Origin: Adenanthera pavonina
Taxonomy: Eukaryota > Streptophyta > Magnoliopsida > Fabales > Fabaceae
NCBI GenBank assembly: GCA_026686845.1
Contig: JAIVEN010000012.1
Span: 14,448,501 to 14,512,500, forward strand
Reading direction: 5' to 3'
Length of the DNA: 64,000 nt
Shown piece by piece: positions 12,331 to 24,020 of this stretch (the first letter of the stretch is position 1; each line of letters starts with the position of its first letter). A program made the translations under genes and the position numbers. The notes beneath the pieces were generated by a model. The model did no database searches. It saw only the letters and a list, made by a program, of their open reading frames with translations, and had not been told where the DNA came from.

Positions 12331-12365
12331 CAATGATGTCCCAACCCAATAAATAAAAGCATTGT

Positions 12366-12480
12366 TGTCAACACATTTGGCTTAGTGGTGATTTGCATGT
12401 TTTCTACTCAAAGGTACGGAGTTCAAAATCATGCCCAAAAAAAAGGAAATGACCCCATAATATTTAATTGAAGGATAAAA
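12366..12480 (+). mobile_element. Second tRNA-derived SINE-like head
   Basis: TGGCTTAGTGG at 12,378-12,388 fits the pol III A-box consensus. gagttcaaaatc at 12,419-12,430 is a degenerate B box at the correct distance. An A-rich run (cccaaaaaaaagg) follows. It is similar in layout to the head ~180 bp upstream but not an obvious copy of it. Confidence 0.4.
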
Positions 12481-12899
12481 TTTGGATATAAAAATCAGTG
12501 AAAACTAATTACAAGAAGACAATGGTTTTGCCAAGCTAATATACAATGTGGTAGGAAAATAAAAAATAGGAAACTTAAAATATAATCAATAAAAAATAGA
12601 AAATTTTAACTGCATCATGTGTCAAAATGAGTCAATTGCATATGTGGTACCCCTATAGCTTTGCTGCATTTTATCATATCCACATTTCTTTACATAATTA
12701 AAAAAAATAAAAAAAGAGAGAGAGATCAAATTTAGAGAGAGAAGAAAGCAATCTAATTATTAGTAATCCTTCAAATCGGCATTATTTCTTAAACAAAATG
12801 CCAACCAGAAATTTAGTAATTCATATATGTAACATTCTAATATCCAAAGACCCAAACTAGATATACACACACACACAGGAGGACCACTGAAAGAGACAA
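12481..12899. other. Intergenic with an (AG)n and a short (CA)n tract
   Basis: AT-rich sequence with gagagagaga near 12,716 and cacacacacacaca near 12,863. tgtaacattctaat at about 12,828 resembles the start of a Gypsy LTR, but the sequence after it does not continue convincingly in that orientation. Confidence 0.4.
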
Positions 12900-14203
12900 A
12901 ACAGAGGGGTGGAGCTACGACGATATCACTTGGAGCCACGTCATGAGACATTTGGACCAAAATGAGAAAAGAGGCTGAAAGGCACGATGCCATGGCCTCA
13001 ATTATGGCGCCATGACGCTAATGACTGCAGTTGCATTATCGAATTGCTAATGTAATTAATCAACCAACTTCTGCTGCGCATAACTTCTTATTCTGATCTC
13101 CAATTGAGCCGATTTCAATGCTTACATGTCAATTTACACCTCTAACTATGGGCGCATATTGCATCTCAAAATTCTATCATATGAAGATTTTGGACACCCA
13201 TAACCAAAATGGTCACCTTTGGTTGAAATTTTACTCCCACACCTTTTCATTTCCAAACCACATACCTTTTAGCCATTAGACCTTTTCCAACATATCACAA
13301 ATCACCAAGAATCATTGTTTAAGGAGGTTGCATCTTATGGAAAACCTTTCCTTAAGATTTAAATCGAACTAATGAGTTAGGTGCCCATTTTCTCCAAACC
13401 TTACCAAATCTTAAGCCCAACTTCATAAACTGCTCATGTACATCAGAACACATATGGGCCACCCATGCTAAGGGCTTGAACTTACTACGATAACAATGGG
13501 CCAAGATTCCCTGACACACTAACACAACCCCTACAACAATCCTCATGAGCAGATTAAGATCATTCTTACCACCAAATCATCTAGGCATACATCAACACAT
13601 GACTCATCATATATATTTATGCCCAAGATAGCCTTATCCAACATTGTGGACATAAGTATCAAGGATCATACATCAAGGACATAGGCCTACAATTACACAT
13701 GGCATCAAATTATGATCCTACACTTGGCATAATAATGTAATATAACATGTGTCTTAAGATAACACATACCATATAAGCACTTAGATACCCTACGTGCCCC
13801 CGAAGGGACTCATTTGCCTTCACTTTCTCCTTGCTACAACTAGGTTCCATTCCTGTAAATGTTTTTCCACGAGGGATGAGACATAAGTCCTAGTAACCAA
13901 GGAGCAACTAAACAAACATAAGCAGGGATTTAGATATAAAAGGTACAATATCTTAGTTAATCACAGAATATGACACCTATACGAATACAAGGGAAATGAT
14001 ACAAGCTCATATAGATATATATACTATATATGCAAATTATGCTATGCATGATGAAATACTCATGATCTGCAATAGAACCCCACATCAATCATGGCCAAAA
14101 CCATGAACTACTTACCACCACAAGGTAACCTCAACATGTAGCCCCCTTTTAATGTCTAGTGAAAGACTATTCCAGGGTAACCACTAAGCTCACTTCCTGC
14201 TAG
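12900..14203 (-). mobile_element. Gypsy LTR fragment (family B-like), reverse orientation
   Basis: In reverse complement this shares phrases and their order with the LTR at 28580-31633. Examples are the block near 14,105-14,190 (aaggtaacctcaacatgtagcccccttt, reversed) against ttattgaggtcaccttgtgg near 30,430, and the block near 13,340 against the gaggtgaaacct region of family A. It contains no coding sequence. The minus-strand left boundary is uncertain. The right side is cut at 14,204 by another LTR. Confidence 0.65.
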
Positions 14204-15863
14204 TGTCACACCTTACTCCAACACACCTCCAAGTTTGACCAAATACTTCAAAAACTAACCAAACAAAGCCAAAACACTTCGAATTTACCTCTTAGAGCAT
14301 TAGAGTAGCGGAAAAACGCCCTAAGACACCATAAGAACACTAGAACAGCTGAAACAGAGTACAAAGCCATGGCTGCTACAGTGCTGCCATGGCTTCAATG
14401 CTCTCAAGTTTCAGTTTTGTCAAAATAGGGGGTCTAGCCCCACGGCCTCACTTTTGGTACCGCGACGCCCCATGCTGATACCATATTAGCAAATTCTCAA
14501 CTCTCGTGGCCAACTTTTAATGCGTATAATTTTATGCTCTGACCTCTGATTGACCTGATTCCAACTCCTATAGTTTAATCTTGTTCCAATCTATCTACGG
14601 ACACCAACTTCACCTCAATCCATCTTTGTATGAAGATTCTTGACACTTGACACTGTTTTGACCACTTTTTGACCAAAACTTGCTACCTTCCACCTTTAAT
14701 TGCCACCAAAGGTAATTTGACCATTATGAATCATTCACACAGGTCCTAAATGACTCAACCAACTTGTCTAAAGAGGTTTCATCTCACAAGAACCACTCCT
14801 TTGAGATTTAACCCCCTTAGACCCTAAATTCACATAATGGACTATATGCCCAAACTCATATACTTAGCCTAAAATCCCCTTTGGGTTCACATACACTACC
14901 ATTCCTACACATCATCACTCCACACCATGCATGTATCACATTACAACATTCAAACTCATCATGATCAACATCTTTCCATATCATTCATTATCATCACATA
15001 TATACTATACGACCATCATCATTACAGTCATTAGGATTCTCATGTCAATTATAAACACACTATCCTACTTGGCATAACATATATAGACAATAGACACATA
15101 TACTACTAAGACTTGATATTCCTAATATCCAAGTGGTTATGCTTCCTTAGTCTTCTTTGGATTAGTGTCAGAACCTTCACCAGAAAGGTTAGTGCATGGG
15201 AAAGGGGGTGTGAACAAAGTCTTAGTAACCAAGAACAACCATATGCAATATATATATGCTAATCCACACAATTGTACACATGGTGCAATGAAATACAAAT
15301 GAATGTATGTATGTTCTCCCTTATACATGGTTAGAATCATGAGCTGTCGTCAACACAAGACGTTTCAAATAGATGACTCCTTTCTAATAGTCAGTGAAGA
15401 CTGATTTCAGGACATCACCAAGCTTACCTTACACTAATGCAACCCAGCCAAAGGTTACACTAATGCTCGGACCATGGCTCTCCTTCCCCTGGACCACCGC
15501 GAATTGGTGATAATTTAAGAAAGGTGCATCCCCAAATCTACTGCCACCTGGCTTGCCTAGCCATAGGAGATGATTTAATGACAGGGATGTTTTATCATAC
15601 CATCTTATCTACTGCCACCTGGCTCTCCCAAGAAGAGGATTTAGTGGTAGGGATCTTTATCATATCATCACCATATATCCCATATCATCATCACCTCCAC
15701 ATCAATCTTTCACTATGCAATCACATGGTGATGATGTAAAAGTCATGACAACATTCCTTGAAACACATATATATATCTTCATATGGACATGCTAGCATGC
15801 AATGGTATGGGGATGCTACAAAATCATACATATACATCATATACAATCATCATGTCTCAACTA
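14204..15863 (-). mobile_element. Gypsy LTR fragment, reverse orientation
   Basis: It starts with TGTCACACCTTACTCC, the reverse complement of a Gypsy LTR 3' end. It then reproduces in reverse order the family A/B LTR landmarks: cttagggcgttt-type block, the ccatggc/gcgacgc GC-rich block (14,370-14,480), tgcgtataattttatgctctgacc (14,520), gaggtttcatctcacaagaaccactcc (14,775), and gtgtcagaaccttcaccagaaaggtta (15,168). A duplicated ~100-bp segment (tctactgccacctggct) occurs at 15,537 and 15,608. The distal part after ~15,780 (catgctagcatgc) looks like family B, so it may be a composite. The Copia LTR at 15,864 truncates it. Confidence 0.7.
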
Positions 15864-17327
15864 TATTGAATCAAGTATTTTGATGATTCTGAACAACTAG
15901 AGCTTGGAAGGAAAATATCAAAGGAGTATAAGAGCATACAAGTGGAGAAATCCAAGAATAAATGAGTGAAGAATTAGTTGTTAAAATTTCTCACAATGTA
16001 CATAAGGTAAAAGGCTCTGATTTAAGTTCCAACAGGATTTAAACATGTGGTTTTCATGTAATCCTATGATATGTTAGATTTGGAAAACACTGACTAACAG
16101 ATAAATTTTGTGTTGTTAAACTTAATATATCTTTTGAAAATTCAAACTTTGGTGACTAAAATTCAAAGTTCCAAAGGTATCACCTCTGACAAATGTTTCA
16201 AGTCAAGCATAGTTAGTGAAATGTGCAAAATTTGTTTTAAGTCATGTAAAAATTTGTTTGATATTAAAGTGCAAAAAGAGTTCAAAAATAGCCTCTCTGA
16301 TAGAAGAATTTTGAATTTCAGAATTCAAATTTTAGAATGAAGACCTGCAAGCCTAATTAGAGGTGTCTCTGATGGACAAATTTTGAAAGTAGAACTTTTG
16401 TGCCATATTAAACTACCCTCTGACAGAAGAATTGACTCCCTAAAATTTGAATTTCAAATTTACTGCAGCAATATAACATGAATGTTCATACTCAATATAT
16501 GCACTTCAAATATGAAAATTTGTATGTTTTAACAGAGGATACATATGACAAAATCAAAATTTGAATTTCACTCTTGAACAAAAAAATTTCGGAAGTTTAA
16601 CATTAAAGTCCTTAGCTAATGGTCTTTGCAAAATTCATTTGTTGACACCCAAAATTCAAATTTTAGTATGTCAAACGCATTAAATGTGGTTAGTGAATTG
16701 CTAGTTTTGTAGAGTAACTGTTGGATAATATCGCTAATGGCTAGATCTTGTGTCTGACGTCCAATTAAGTCACAAATCTATAAATAGAACTTCATTTGAA
16801 GCTGTGGGTAGTGAATTTATACTAAAATACTGAAAGTTTGCTGAAATCTTTAGTCAAAGCCTTTTACTCACTTACACTTCATTTATTGCACTTCAACTAT
16901 CTCATTTACTCTATATTAGAGAGTTTTTCATTCTGTACAAAATCTTTTCTTCATCTGGAAGAAGGATTTTCTTATGAGGGGCTTTTACAAGGGATTTAGG
17001 AAATACTTTGTTAGAGTGCAGAGTGTATATTTGAAAGCTCTTAGAATAAAGCACAATGTTATACTATGACATTATAAGGAGCCCACTGAATTCTTAGAAG
17101 ATAGTGAAAAATCTCAAGTGGTAGCTTGAGAACTGGATGTAAGTTAAGAGAAGTAGACCAAACTAGAATAAATCTTATTTTCCTTTCTTCTTTTACCTGA
17201 CAATTGCTTTATATATTCTATACTCTATTTTCTACAAACTTATATTGGCGATGTTTTATCACAATTTTGTAGAAAAATTTTGAACTTCCCAATTCACCCC
17301 TCTTTTGGGAAGCCAGCAAACCTAACA
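15864..17327 (+). repeat. 5' LTR of the truncated SIRE-like element
   Basis: It begins TATTGAATCAAG (TG changed to TA at the terminus) and ends ...CTAACA at 17,327. It shares with the 58,574 LTR the tttgatgattc opening, the gcggttggtgaa/tgtggttagtgaa block, ctataaatagaacttcatttgaag near 16,778, and the terminal cttcccaattcacccc. The TTCGAA/TTCGTCTG motifs are mostly eroded here to ttcaaa/ttctgtc forms. Confidence 0.9.
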
Positions 17328-17329
17328 AG

Positions 17330-17341
17330 GGGTATCAGAGC
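17330..17341 (+). promoter_or_regulatory. Primer-binding site (initiator Met tRNA), one mismatch
   Basis: GGGTATCAGAGC lies two bases after the LTR end. The canonical plant PBS complementary to tRNA-iMet is TGGTATCAGAGC, so the first base is changed. Confidence 0.85.
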
Positions 17342-17762
17342 TTGGACTCCAAACTGAAGGATCTAACAATCTAGGAGAATATATGGCTAGCTTTGGAGAA
17401 AACATTCTTCTTGAAGGAAAAAACACCAATAGGCCTCTTAGCTTCAGTAAAGAACACTATGGATACTAGAAGATGAGGATGCAAATCTATCTCTAGTCTA
17501 TTGACTTGGATATTTGGTCAATCATCCACAAAGAAGACTTTGTCCCTATAGAGCTGCAAGATGATGGCAAGTAGAAAGAAAATCCAGAGGATGAGTGAAA
17601 TGATGAAGATAGGGGAAGAGTCTTGCCCAACTACAAAGCAAAATACTGCTTGGTTAGTACACTTAACTAGGATGAAGGAACATAGCCAATGGTATATGGG
17701 ACACCCTGAAAATTGTTCATGAAGGAACAACTGGAGTCAGAGAAAATAAATTGAACTCCTAC

Positions 17763-19446
17763 TGTTGCAGATTGTACCCTAAGCCAATCATTGTATTATG
17801 ACCATTGTGTTTCATTAGAAAAAAAGGTATTTTTTTCTTATAATATTATATTGTTTGCATGTTTTTCTTTATAATAATATCCTTGGATAAATTATTTTAT
17901 CCTAAATATCTCTAGTCAATCATCTTTGTGAGAATAACGATGAATTAAGACTAGTATGATTTTGATTGATAATTATGTGATAATTATGTATGAAGATACA
18001 AGTCAAAATCATAAGCTCTTATTAGAGAATAGGCACTGGATTGACCCGTCATGAAATAGCTGCATGGATCAAGTCATAAGTATATCTCATATATAACCGT
18101 GTCACTAAGCCCTCAAACCTGAGATCACCATGGCTTCCTATATGGGGAACACTATACTTTAGCATAGTCAAAAGTAACCTTTAATCGGGAGATCATAAAA
18201 GCTATGATTGAGCATAGTGGAACTCATGTAGAGAAAGATGAATGGTTAAGATAGAATTTGTCCCTCTAATTAATGGAGAGATATATCTGGGCCCCTCGAT
18301 GAGTGAAACTGAAAAAATGCATGGCCGTGCTTGAATGGAAGAGGTTCTATTTGTATTATCAGTCTACTTGGAGATTGAGAAAGTGATGGTCGAGTAAAAT
18401 GAGGATGACATTTCCATATCTCATACTTGACCTACATATCATGAGACAAAAGGGATATGATCGGGTTATACAATAGGTTGCATTGGATCACTGATCTCAT
18501 ATGATTTAGGTAGTCACAATGTCTTGCTAGAGGCCACTTGTGACTTGTGGATCCAATAGTGTTATTAATCCACTGCCAACATCATATGGGCCTACACGGT
18601 TACACACAAAAATGGGCCAACTAGAGCTAGAATATCCAGATTCATTGAATCTAAAATGTGTCTAGATTCAATGAATTTAATGTTCAATTTAGGGTAATAG
18701 AATTATACATATTTGATGTATATATATATATATATTAAAATTTGAAATATATATATGTTTGATACATTATATATCTGATATATATTTCAAAATATATATA
18801 TTGATCAAATTAATTAGTTTTAAATTTAATTTTATATGATAGATGTAAATTTAAACTAATGTCATAATCCAAATTTGATTTTGATTGGATTCTAAATTTG
18901 AATTTAAACTAATAATCTAAATTTGATTTATATGATAAATTAATTGGAGATTTGATTTTGGATATATATTAAATAGTTAGTTTAAATTTAACCTATTAGA
19001 TAGATTTAAATTCAAACTAATCTATTTAATTAATATTGATTTAGTTTAAATTAATGATTTAAATTAAATAAATATCAAATCTTATCTATATATTGATATA
19101 GACTACGATATAGAATCAGTTGAATTCGAATTACCCTAAAGAGAAAGTGGCCGTACACTCAGAAAGAAAAATAGTACGGACGAACAGTGAAAGCATACGG
19201 ACTTGTATGGAATTGTACGGACATCACAACTAGAGGTGCTAGCATGCCATTTGAGTTAGACTCATCATCATTTGGATACCAATATAATCGTATTAGTTCT
19301 TGGGGTCCAATGAAACAAAAAGGAATATTAAGGGATGCACCAGAGGTAAATTCTTTTTCTATATCTCAATCTAAACAAGGTTGATGGATCCATGGGAAGG
19401 AATTTCTTATAGTTTTTCTACTACGTATATAGTGAAATTCCCAATA
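17763..19446 (+). repeat. 5' LTR of the Angela-like element
   Basis: It is 1684 bp, starting TGTTGCAGATTG and ending TTCCCAATA. Both LTRs of this element end in TA where the usual dinucleotide is CA. There are many differences from the 3' LTR (several in the first 55 bases; an extra tgataattatg near 17,975), so the insertion is not recent. Confidence 0.95.
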
Positions 19447-19447
19447 G

Positions 19448-19459
19448 TGGTATCAGAGC
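19448..19459 (+). promoter_or_regulatory. Primer-binding site (initiator Met tRNA)
   Basis: A perfect TGGTATCAGAGC lies one base after the 5' LTR, complementary to the 3' end of plant initiator tRNA-Met. Confidence 0.95.
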
Positions 19460-20430
19460 TAGGTTAATGATTTTTTAAATTGAGTTCTTAAGTATATGAT
19501 TGCATATATGTGATATGTGTGAACTTAATTTGTCCAATTTGGTTTTTCAAATCAGTTTTCAATTTGATTGTAAATTTTCTATTCATATATGTGATATATG
19601 TTTTTGAAAAATCATATTCCTGAATTCGGTTTCTAATGTCATATGTCTATATGAAATAAGGTTTTTGAAACAATTATGAATCTGTTTAAAACAATTTCTT
19701 TTTTTAGTATGACATGATGAGATTCATGTGATTTTCGTTTGTGATGCGAATATGTTTTTGCATATGTATACGAGAATCTATTGTTGCTACGACATGATTC
19801 GATTAAAATCTGTTTATATGTAATTCAGATTTTCAATATATTTTGTATATGCTTAATTTGATTTAATGTTAAAATCATAAAGTTTACAGCTTTTCATTAG
19901 ATGAGATGTTTGTTACATGTTGTGATTTGTTTGTTTGAATTGGATGGGTATGGTGCATGATATGGCCCTAGGATGAAATTGTGGTTTCAAATACGGCCTA
20001 CATGTCGTGCCTCTCTTTATATTTTAGATGTACATTCTCTTCTCACCTTACTCCCCTTGAATGTTCAATCGAGGTTTCTCTTGTATATAAGAAGTGTTAT
20101 ATTAGAAGAATTCTTTCATTGGCTTGGGAGGATATAAGGTTAGATGGGCCATATTTTGACACATTTATTTTATGCTTTATGATGAGATCATATGCATGTA
20201 TGGGATGGCACTATTATATATATGTTCAGGTGATAAATAGATGTATGGATAACAACAATATAATAAAATCCCTCAAGTTAAATTTTAAGTATAAATACCA
20301 TCCATTAATGAACACCTATCAAGGCTTTGATCTCCTAAATGTAGGATCCACCAAAGTGGGATGTACTTAGGTTATCTTAGTGAGATAGTTTGGGTAATGG
20401 TGATACTCATAAAGGTTCATGATGGTATGA
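19460..20430 (+). other. 5' leader of the Angela-like element
   Basis: Non-coding leader downstream of the PBS. It has phrases typical of this lineage (atggtgcatgatatggcccta near 19,950; tttagatgtacattctcttctcacc near 20,022). A 129-codon open frame at 19,981-20,370 matches nothing I know and is probably spurious. Confidence 0.6.
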
Positions 20431-20436
20431 CTTTTT

Positions 20437-22340
20437 GTGGGGTATCCCAAGGAAACTAAGGGATGCTACTTCTATAATCCCACTGAGAATAAAATGTTTA
20501 TTGCTCGGAATGGTATCGTTCTAGAAAAAGAGTTTGTTTCTAAAAGAACTAGTGGGAGTAAGATAAATCTCGAAGAAGTTCGAGACCCACAAAATCGCAT
20601 TGAGCTAGAGATAGCAGAATGAGAAGACTCACAAAAAATTGATGAGCCAACTCAAGTAACACAAGGCCCAAGAAGGTCTGATAGAGCACGAAATCAGCTT
20701 CAAAGATATGGATTTCTTTTAACTAATAGTCATGATGTGTTGCTCTTAGATCAAGAAAAGCCAACCACTTATTAAGAGGCCATAATGGGATCTGACTTTG
20801 AAAAATGACTACATGCCATGAAGTCTAAGATGCAGTCCATGTATGACAATCAGGTATGGACCTCGATTGACCCACTTGAAGGTGTAAAAAACCATTAGGT
20901 GTAAATGGGTTTTTAAAAAGAAAACTGACATGGATGGCCAAATGCCTACATTTAAAGCACGATTGGTTGCAAAAAGATTCAAGCAAACTCATGTTATTGA
21001 CTATGATGAAACCTTTTCATCAGTCACCATGATTAAGTCAGTCAGGATCTTTCTTGCCATTGTAGTATACAATGATTATGAGATTTGATTGATGGATGTC
21101 AAATAGCATTCCTTAATGGAAAGCTACTTGAAGATATGTACATGACACAACCTGAGGGTTTTGTATGTCTAGAAGATTCTGTAAAGGTTTGTAAGCTTCA
21201 GAGATCCATTTATGGATTGAAGCAAGCATCTCATAATTGGAATCAATGTTTTGATGATGTAGTCAAAGAGTTTGGATTTATCCAAAATGTTGATGAACCT
21301 TGTGTTTACAAGAAGGTTAGTGGGAGCACAATTGTATTTCTAGTGCTTTATGTTGATAACATCCTACTCATTGGGAATGATATTCCTACCTTGCAAAATG
21401 TCAAGACTTGGTTAAGAAAGTCTTTCTTCATGAAGGATATAGGAGAAGCCACCTATATTCTAGGTATTAGGATCTATAGGGATAGATCCAAGAGGCTAAT
21501 CAACCTAAGTTAGTGCACTTATATAGATAAAGTATTGCATAGGTTTAGTATGCAAGACTCAAAAAGGGGTTATATACCCATGTCTTATGGCATCAATCTC
21601 AGCAAAGCTCATTGTCCTTGTTCATGAGATGAGCAAGAATGCATAAGCAAGATTCCATATGCTTCAACAATTAGATCTATTATGTATGCCATGTTGTGCT
21701 CTCAAATGAATGTCTCACATGCCTTGAGCATGACTAGTAGATATCAGTCAGATCCAGGTGTGAATCACTGGACTGCTGTCAAGAATATTCTGAAGTACTT
21801 AAGAAGGACTAAGGATGTATTCTTGGTGTATGGAGGATTGGAAGATAAGCTGGTTGTAAATGGTTACACAGATACAAGTTTCCAATCTAACAAAGATTAT
21901 TCTAAATTGCAATCAGGATTCCTATTCTGTTTGAATGGTGGAGTGGTTAGTTGGAAGAGTTTCAGGCAAAGCACTGTAGTTAATTCTACAACAGAAGCTG
22001 AGTACCTAGCGGCATCAGATGCAGTTAAGGAAGCTGTTTGGATTAAAAGTTCATCATTGAGCTTGGAGTGGTACCTACCATCTCAAATCCGATAGATCTA
22101 TTTTGTGACAACAACGGCACAAATGCGCATGCTAAAGAGCCTAGGTCACATCAAAGAACTAAACACATACTTAGGCGATATCATCTCATCAGAGAAATCA
22201 TTGATAGGGGTGATATAAAGATATGCAAAATACCAACTGATAACAATGTTACTGATCCTCTTACTAAGCTACTTGCACAGAAAAATCATGAGCATCATGT
22301 TAGGTTAATGGGTATTATATACATCAATGATTTAGCCTAG
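20437..22340 (+). pseudogene. Angela-like pol remnant: integrase tail, RT and RNase H
   Basis: 20,437-20,622 encodes the post-integrase segment (YPKETKGCYFYNP, ARNGIVLEKEF). After several stops, RT begins near 20,899 (CKWVFKKKTDMDGQ; FKARLVAKRFKQTH). The longest open part, 21,085-21,513, holds AFLNGKLLEDMYMTQPEGF, SIYGLKQAS and the catalytic box at 21,349-21,360. That box reads YVDN instead of the canonical YVDD, so a metal-binding Asp is lost. 21,682-22,095 and 22,096-22,340 cover the RNase H region (YTDTSF, TTEAEY, LFCDNNG, and KHILRRYHLIRE). Stops and a frameshift near 22,070 make it inactive. Confidence 0.9.
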
Positions 22341-22353
22341 TACAAGTGAGAGT
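22339..22353 (+). promoter_or_regulatory. Polypurine tract before the 3' LTR
   Basis: agtacaagtgagagt lies directly upstream of TGTTGGAG. It corresponds to the purine-rich plus-strand primer of Angela/BARE elements, with some pyrimidines acquired. Confidence 0.7.
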
Positions 22354-24020
22354 TGTTGGAGATTATGCCCTAGACCAACCATTGTATTATGAACATTGTG
22401 TTTCATTATTAAAAAAAAAAGGTGTTTTTTTTTTGCTTACATTATTATATTATTTTCATGTTTTTCTTTATAATAATATCATTCGATAAATTATTTTATC
22501 CTAAATATCCCTAGTCAATCATCTTTGTGGGAACAATGATAAATTAATGCTAGTATGATTTTGATTGATAATTATGTATGAAGATACAAATCAAAATCAT
22601 AAGCTCCTGTTAAAGAATAGGCGCTGGATTGACCCATCATGAGATAGTTACATAGATTAAGTCATAAGCATATCTCATATATAACCATGTTACTAAGCTC
22701 TCAAACCTGAGATCACCATGGCTTCCTACATGGGGAACACTATATTTTAGCATAGTCAAAAGTCACCTTTAATCGGGAGATCATAAAGGCTATGATTGGG
22801 CATAGTGGAACTCATATAGAGAAAGATGAATGGTCAAAATAGAATTTGTCCCTCTAATTAATAAAGAGATATATCTGGGCCCCTCGATGAGTGAAACTGA
22901 AAAAATGCATGGCCATGCTTGAATGGAAGAGGTTCCATTTGTTCTATTAGTCTACTTGGAGATTGAGAAAGTGATGGCCGAGTAAAATGAGGATGATATT
23001 TCCATACCTCATACTTCACCTACATATCATGAGACAAAAGGGATGTGATCGGGTTATATGATAGGTTATATCAGATCACTGATCTCATATGATTTGGGTA
23101 GTCACAATGTCTTGCTAGAGGGCACTTGTGACTTGCGGGTCCAATAGTATTATTAGCTTACTGCCAACATCATATAGGCCTACAGAGTCACACATAAGAA
23201 TGGGCCAACTCGAGCTGAAATGTCCAGATTTATTGAATTTAAAATATGTCTAGATTCAATAAATTTAATATTTAATTTAGGGTGATAGAATTATATATAT
23301 ATTTATGTATATATATATATATTAAAATTTGAAATATATTTATGTTTGATATATTATATATTTGATATATATTTTGAAATATATATATATTGTTCAAATT
23401 AATTCAAATTAATTAGTTTTAAATTTAATTTTATATGGTAGATTTAAATTTAAACTAATGTCATAATCTAAATTTAATTTATATGATAAATTAAATGTAG
23501 ATTTGATTCTAGATATATATTAGATAGTTAGTTTAAATTTAATCTATTAGATTGATTTAAATTCAAACTAATTTATTTAATTAATATTTGATTTAGTTTA
23601 AATTATTGATTTAAATTAAGTAAATACCGAATCCTATCTATATATTGATATAAACTGGGATATAGAATCAATTGAATTTGGATTACCCTAAGGAGAGAGT
23701 GGCAGTACACTCAGAAAGAAAAATTGTATGGATGAACAACGAAGGCGTATGAACTTGTACGGAATTGTGCAGACTTGTACGGATATCACAACCAGAGGTG
23801 CTTGCATGCTATTTGAGTTAGACTTATCATTCGTGTGGATACCAGCAGGGGGAGCTGACTAATCGTGTTAGTTTCTGGGGCCCAACAAAACAAAAAGAAA
23901 CACCAAGGGGCTTACTAGAGTTAAATTCTTTTCTACATCGCAATCTAAACAATGTTGACGGATCTATGGGAGGGATTTTTTTATAGTTTTTTCACTGTGT
24001 GTATAGTGATATTCCCAATA
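22354..24020 (+). repeat. 3' LTR of the Angela-like element
   Basis: It is 1667 bp, starting TGTTGGAGATTATGCCC and ending TTCCCAATA, followed at once by the CCTAC duplication and the remainder of the SIRE gag. The interior from about 23,290 to 23,640 is very AT-rich, with palindromic tatata and tttaaattt runs, as in the 5' LTR. Confidence 0.95.

Larger units (their letters stand above)
17763..24020 (+). mobile_element. Angela/BARE-like Copia element with both LTRs, internally deleted
   Basis: The element has two LTRs in direct orientation (17,763-19,446 and 22,354-24,020). A perfect 5-bp target-site duplication, CCTAC, lies at 17,758-17,762 and 24,021-24,025. The LTR start TGTTGGAGATTATGCCCTAG is characteristic of the BARE/Angela lineage. 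The internal region is only ~2.9 kb: PBS, ~950 bp of leader, then the end of the integrase region followed by RT and RNase H, then a polypurine tract. Gag, protease and the integrase core are missing, so it could only have moved in trans, or else was deleted after insertion. It sits inside the gag of a SIRE-like element. Confidence 0.95.

Noticed and set aside
12828..12842. tgtaacattctaat as a Gypsy LTR start
   Set aside because: The following sequence does not align with any LTR of the window in plus orientation; reverse-oriented LTR sequence starts soon after.
19981..20370. 129-codon open frame in the Angela-like leader
   Set aside because: Lies in the non-coding leader between PBS and the deleted gag, has no recognisable domain, and its composition is unremarkable.
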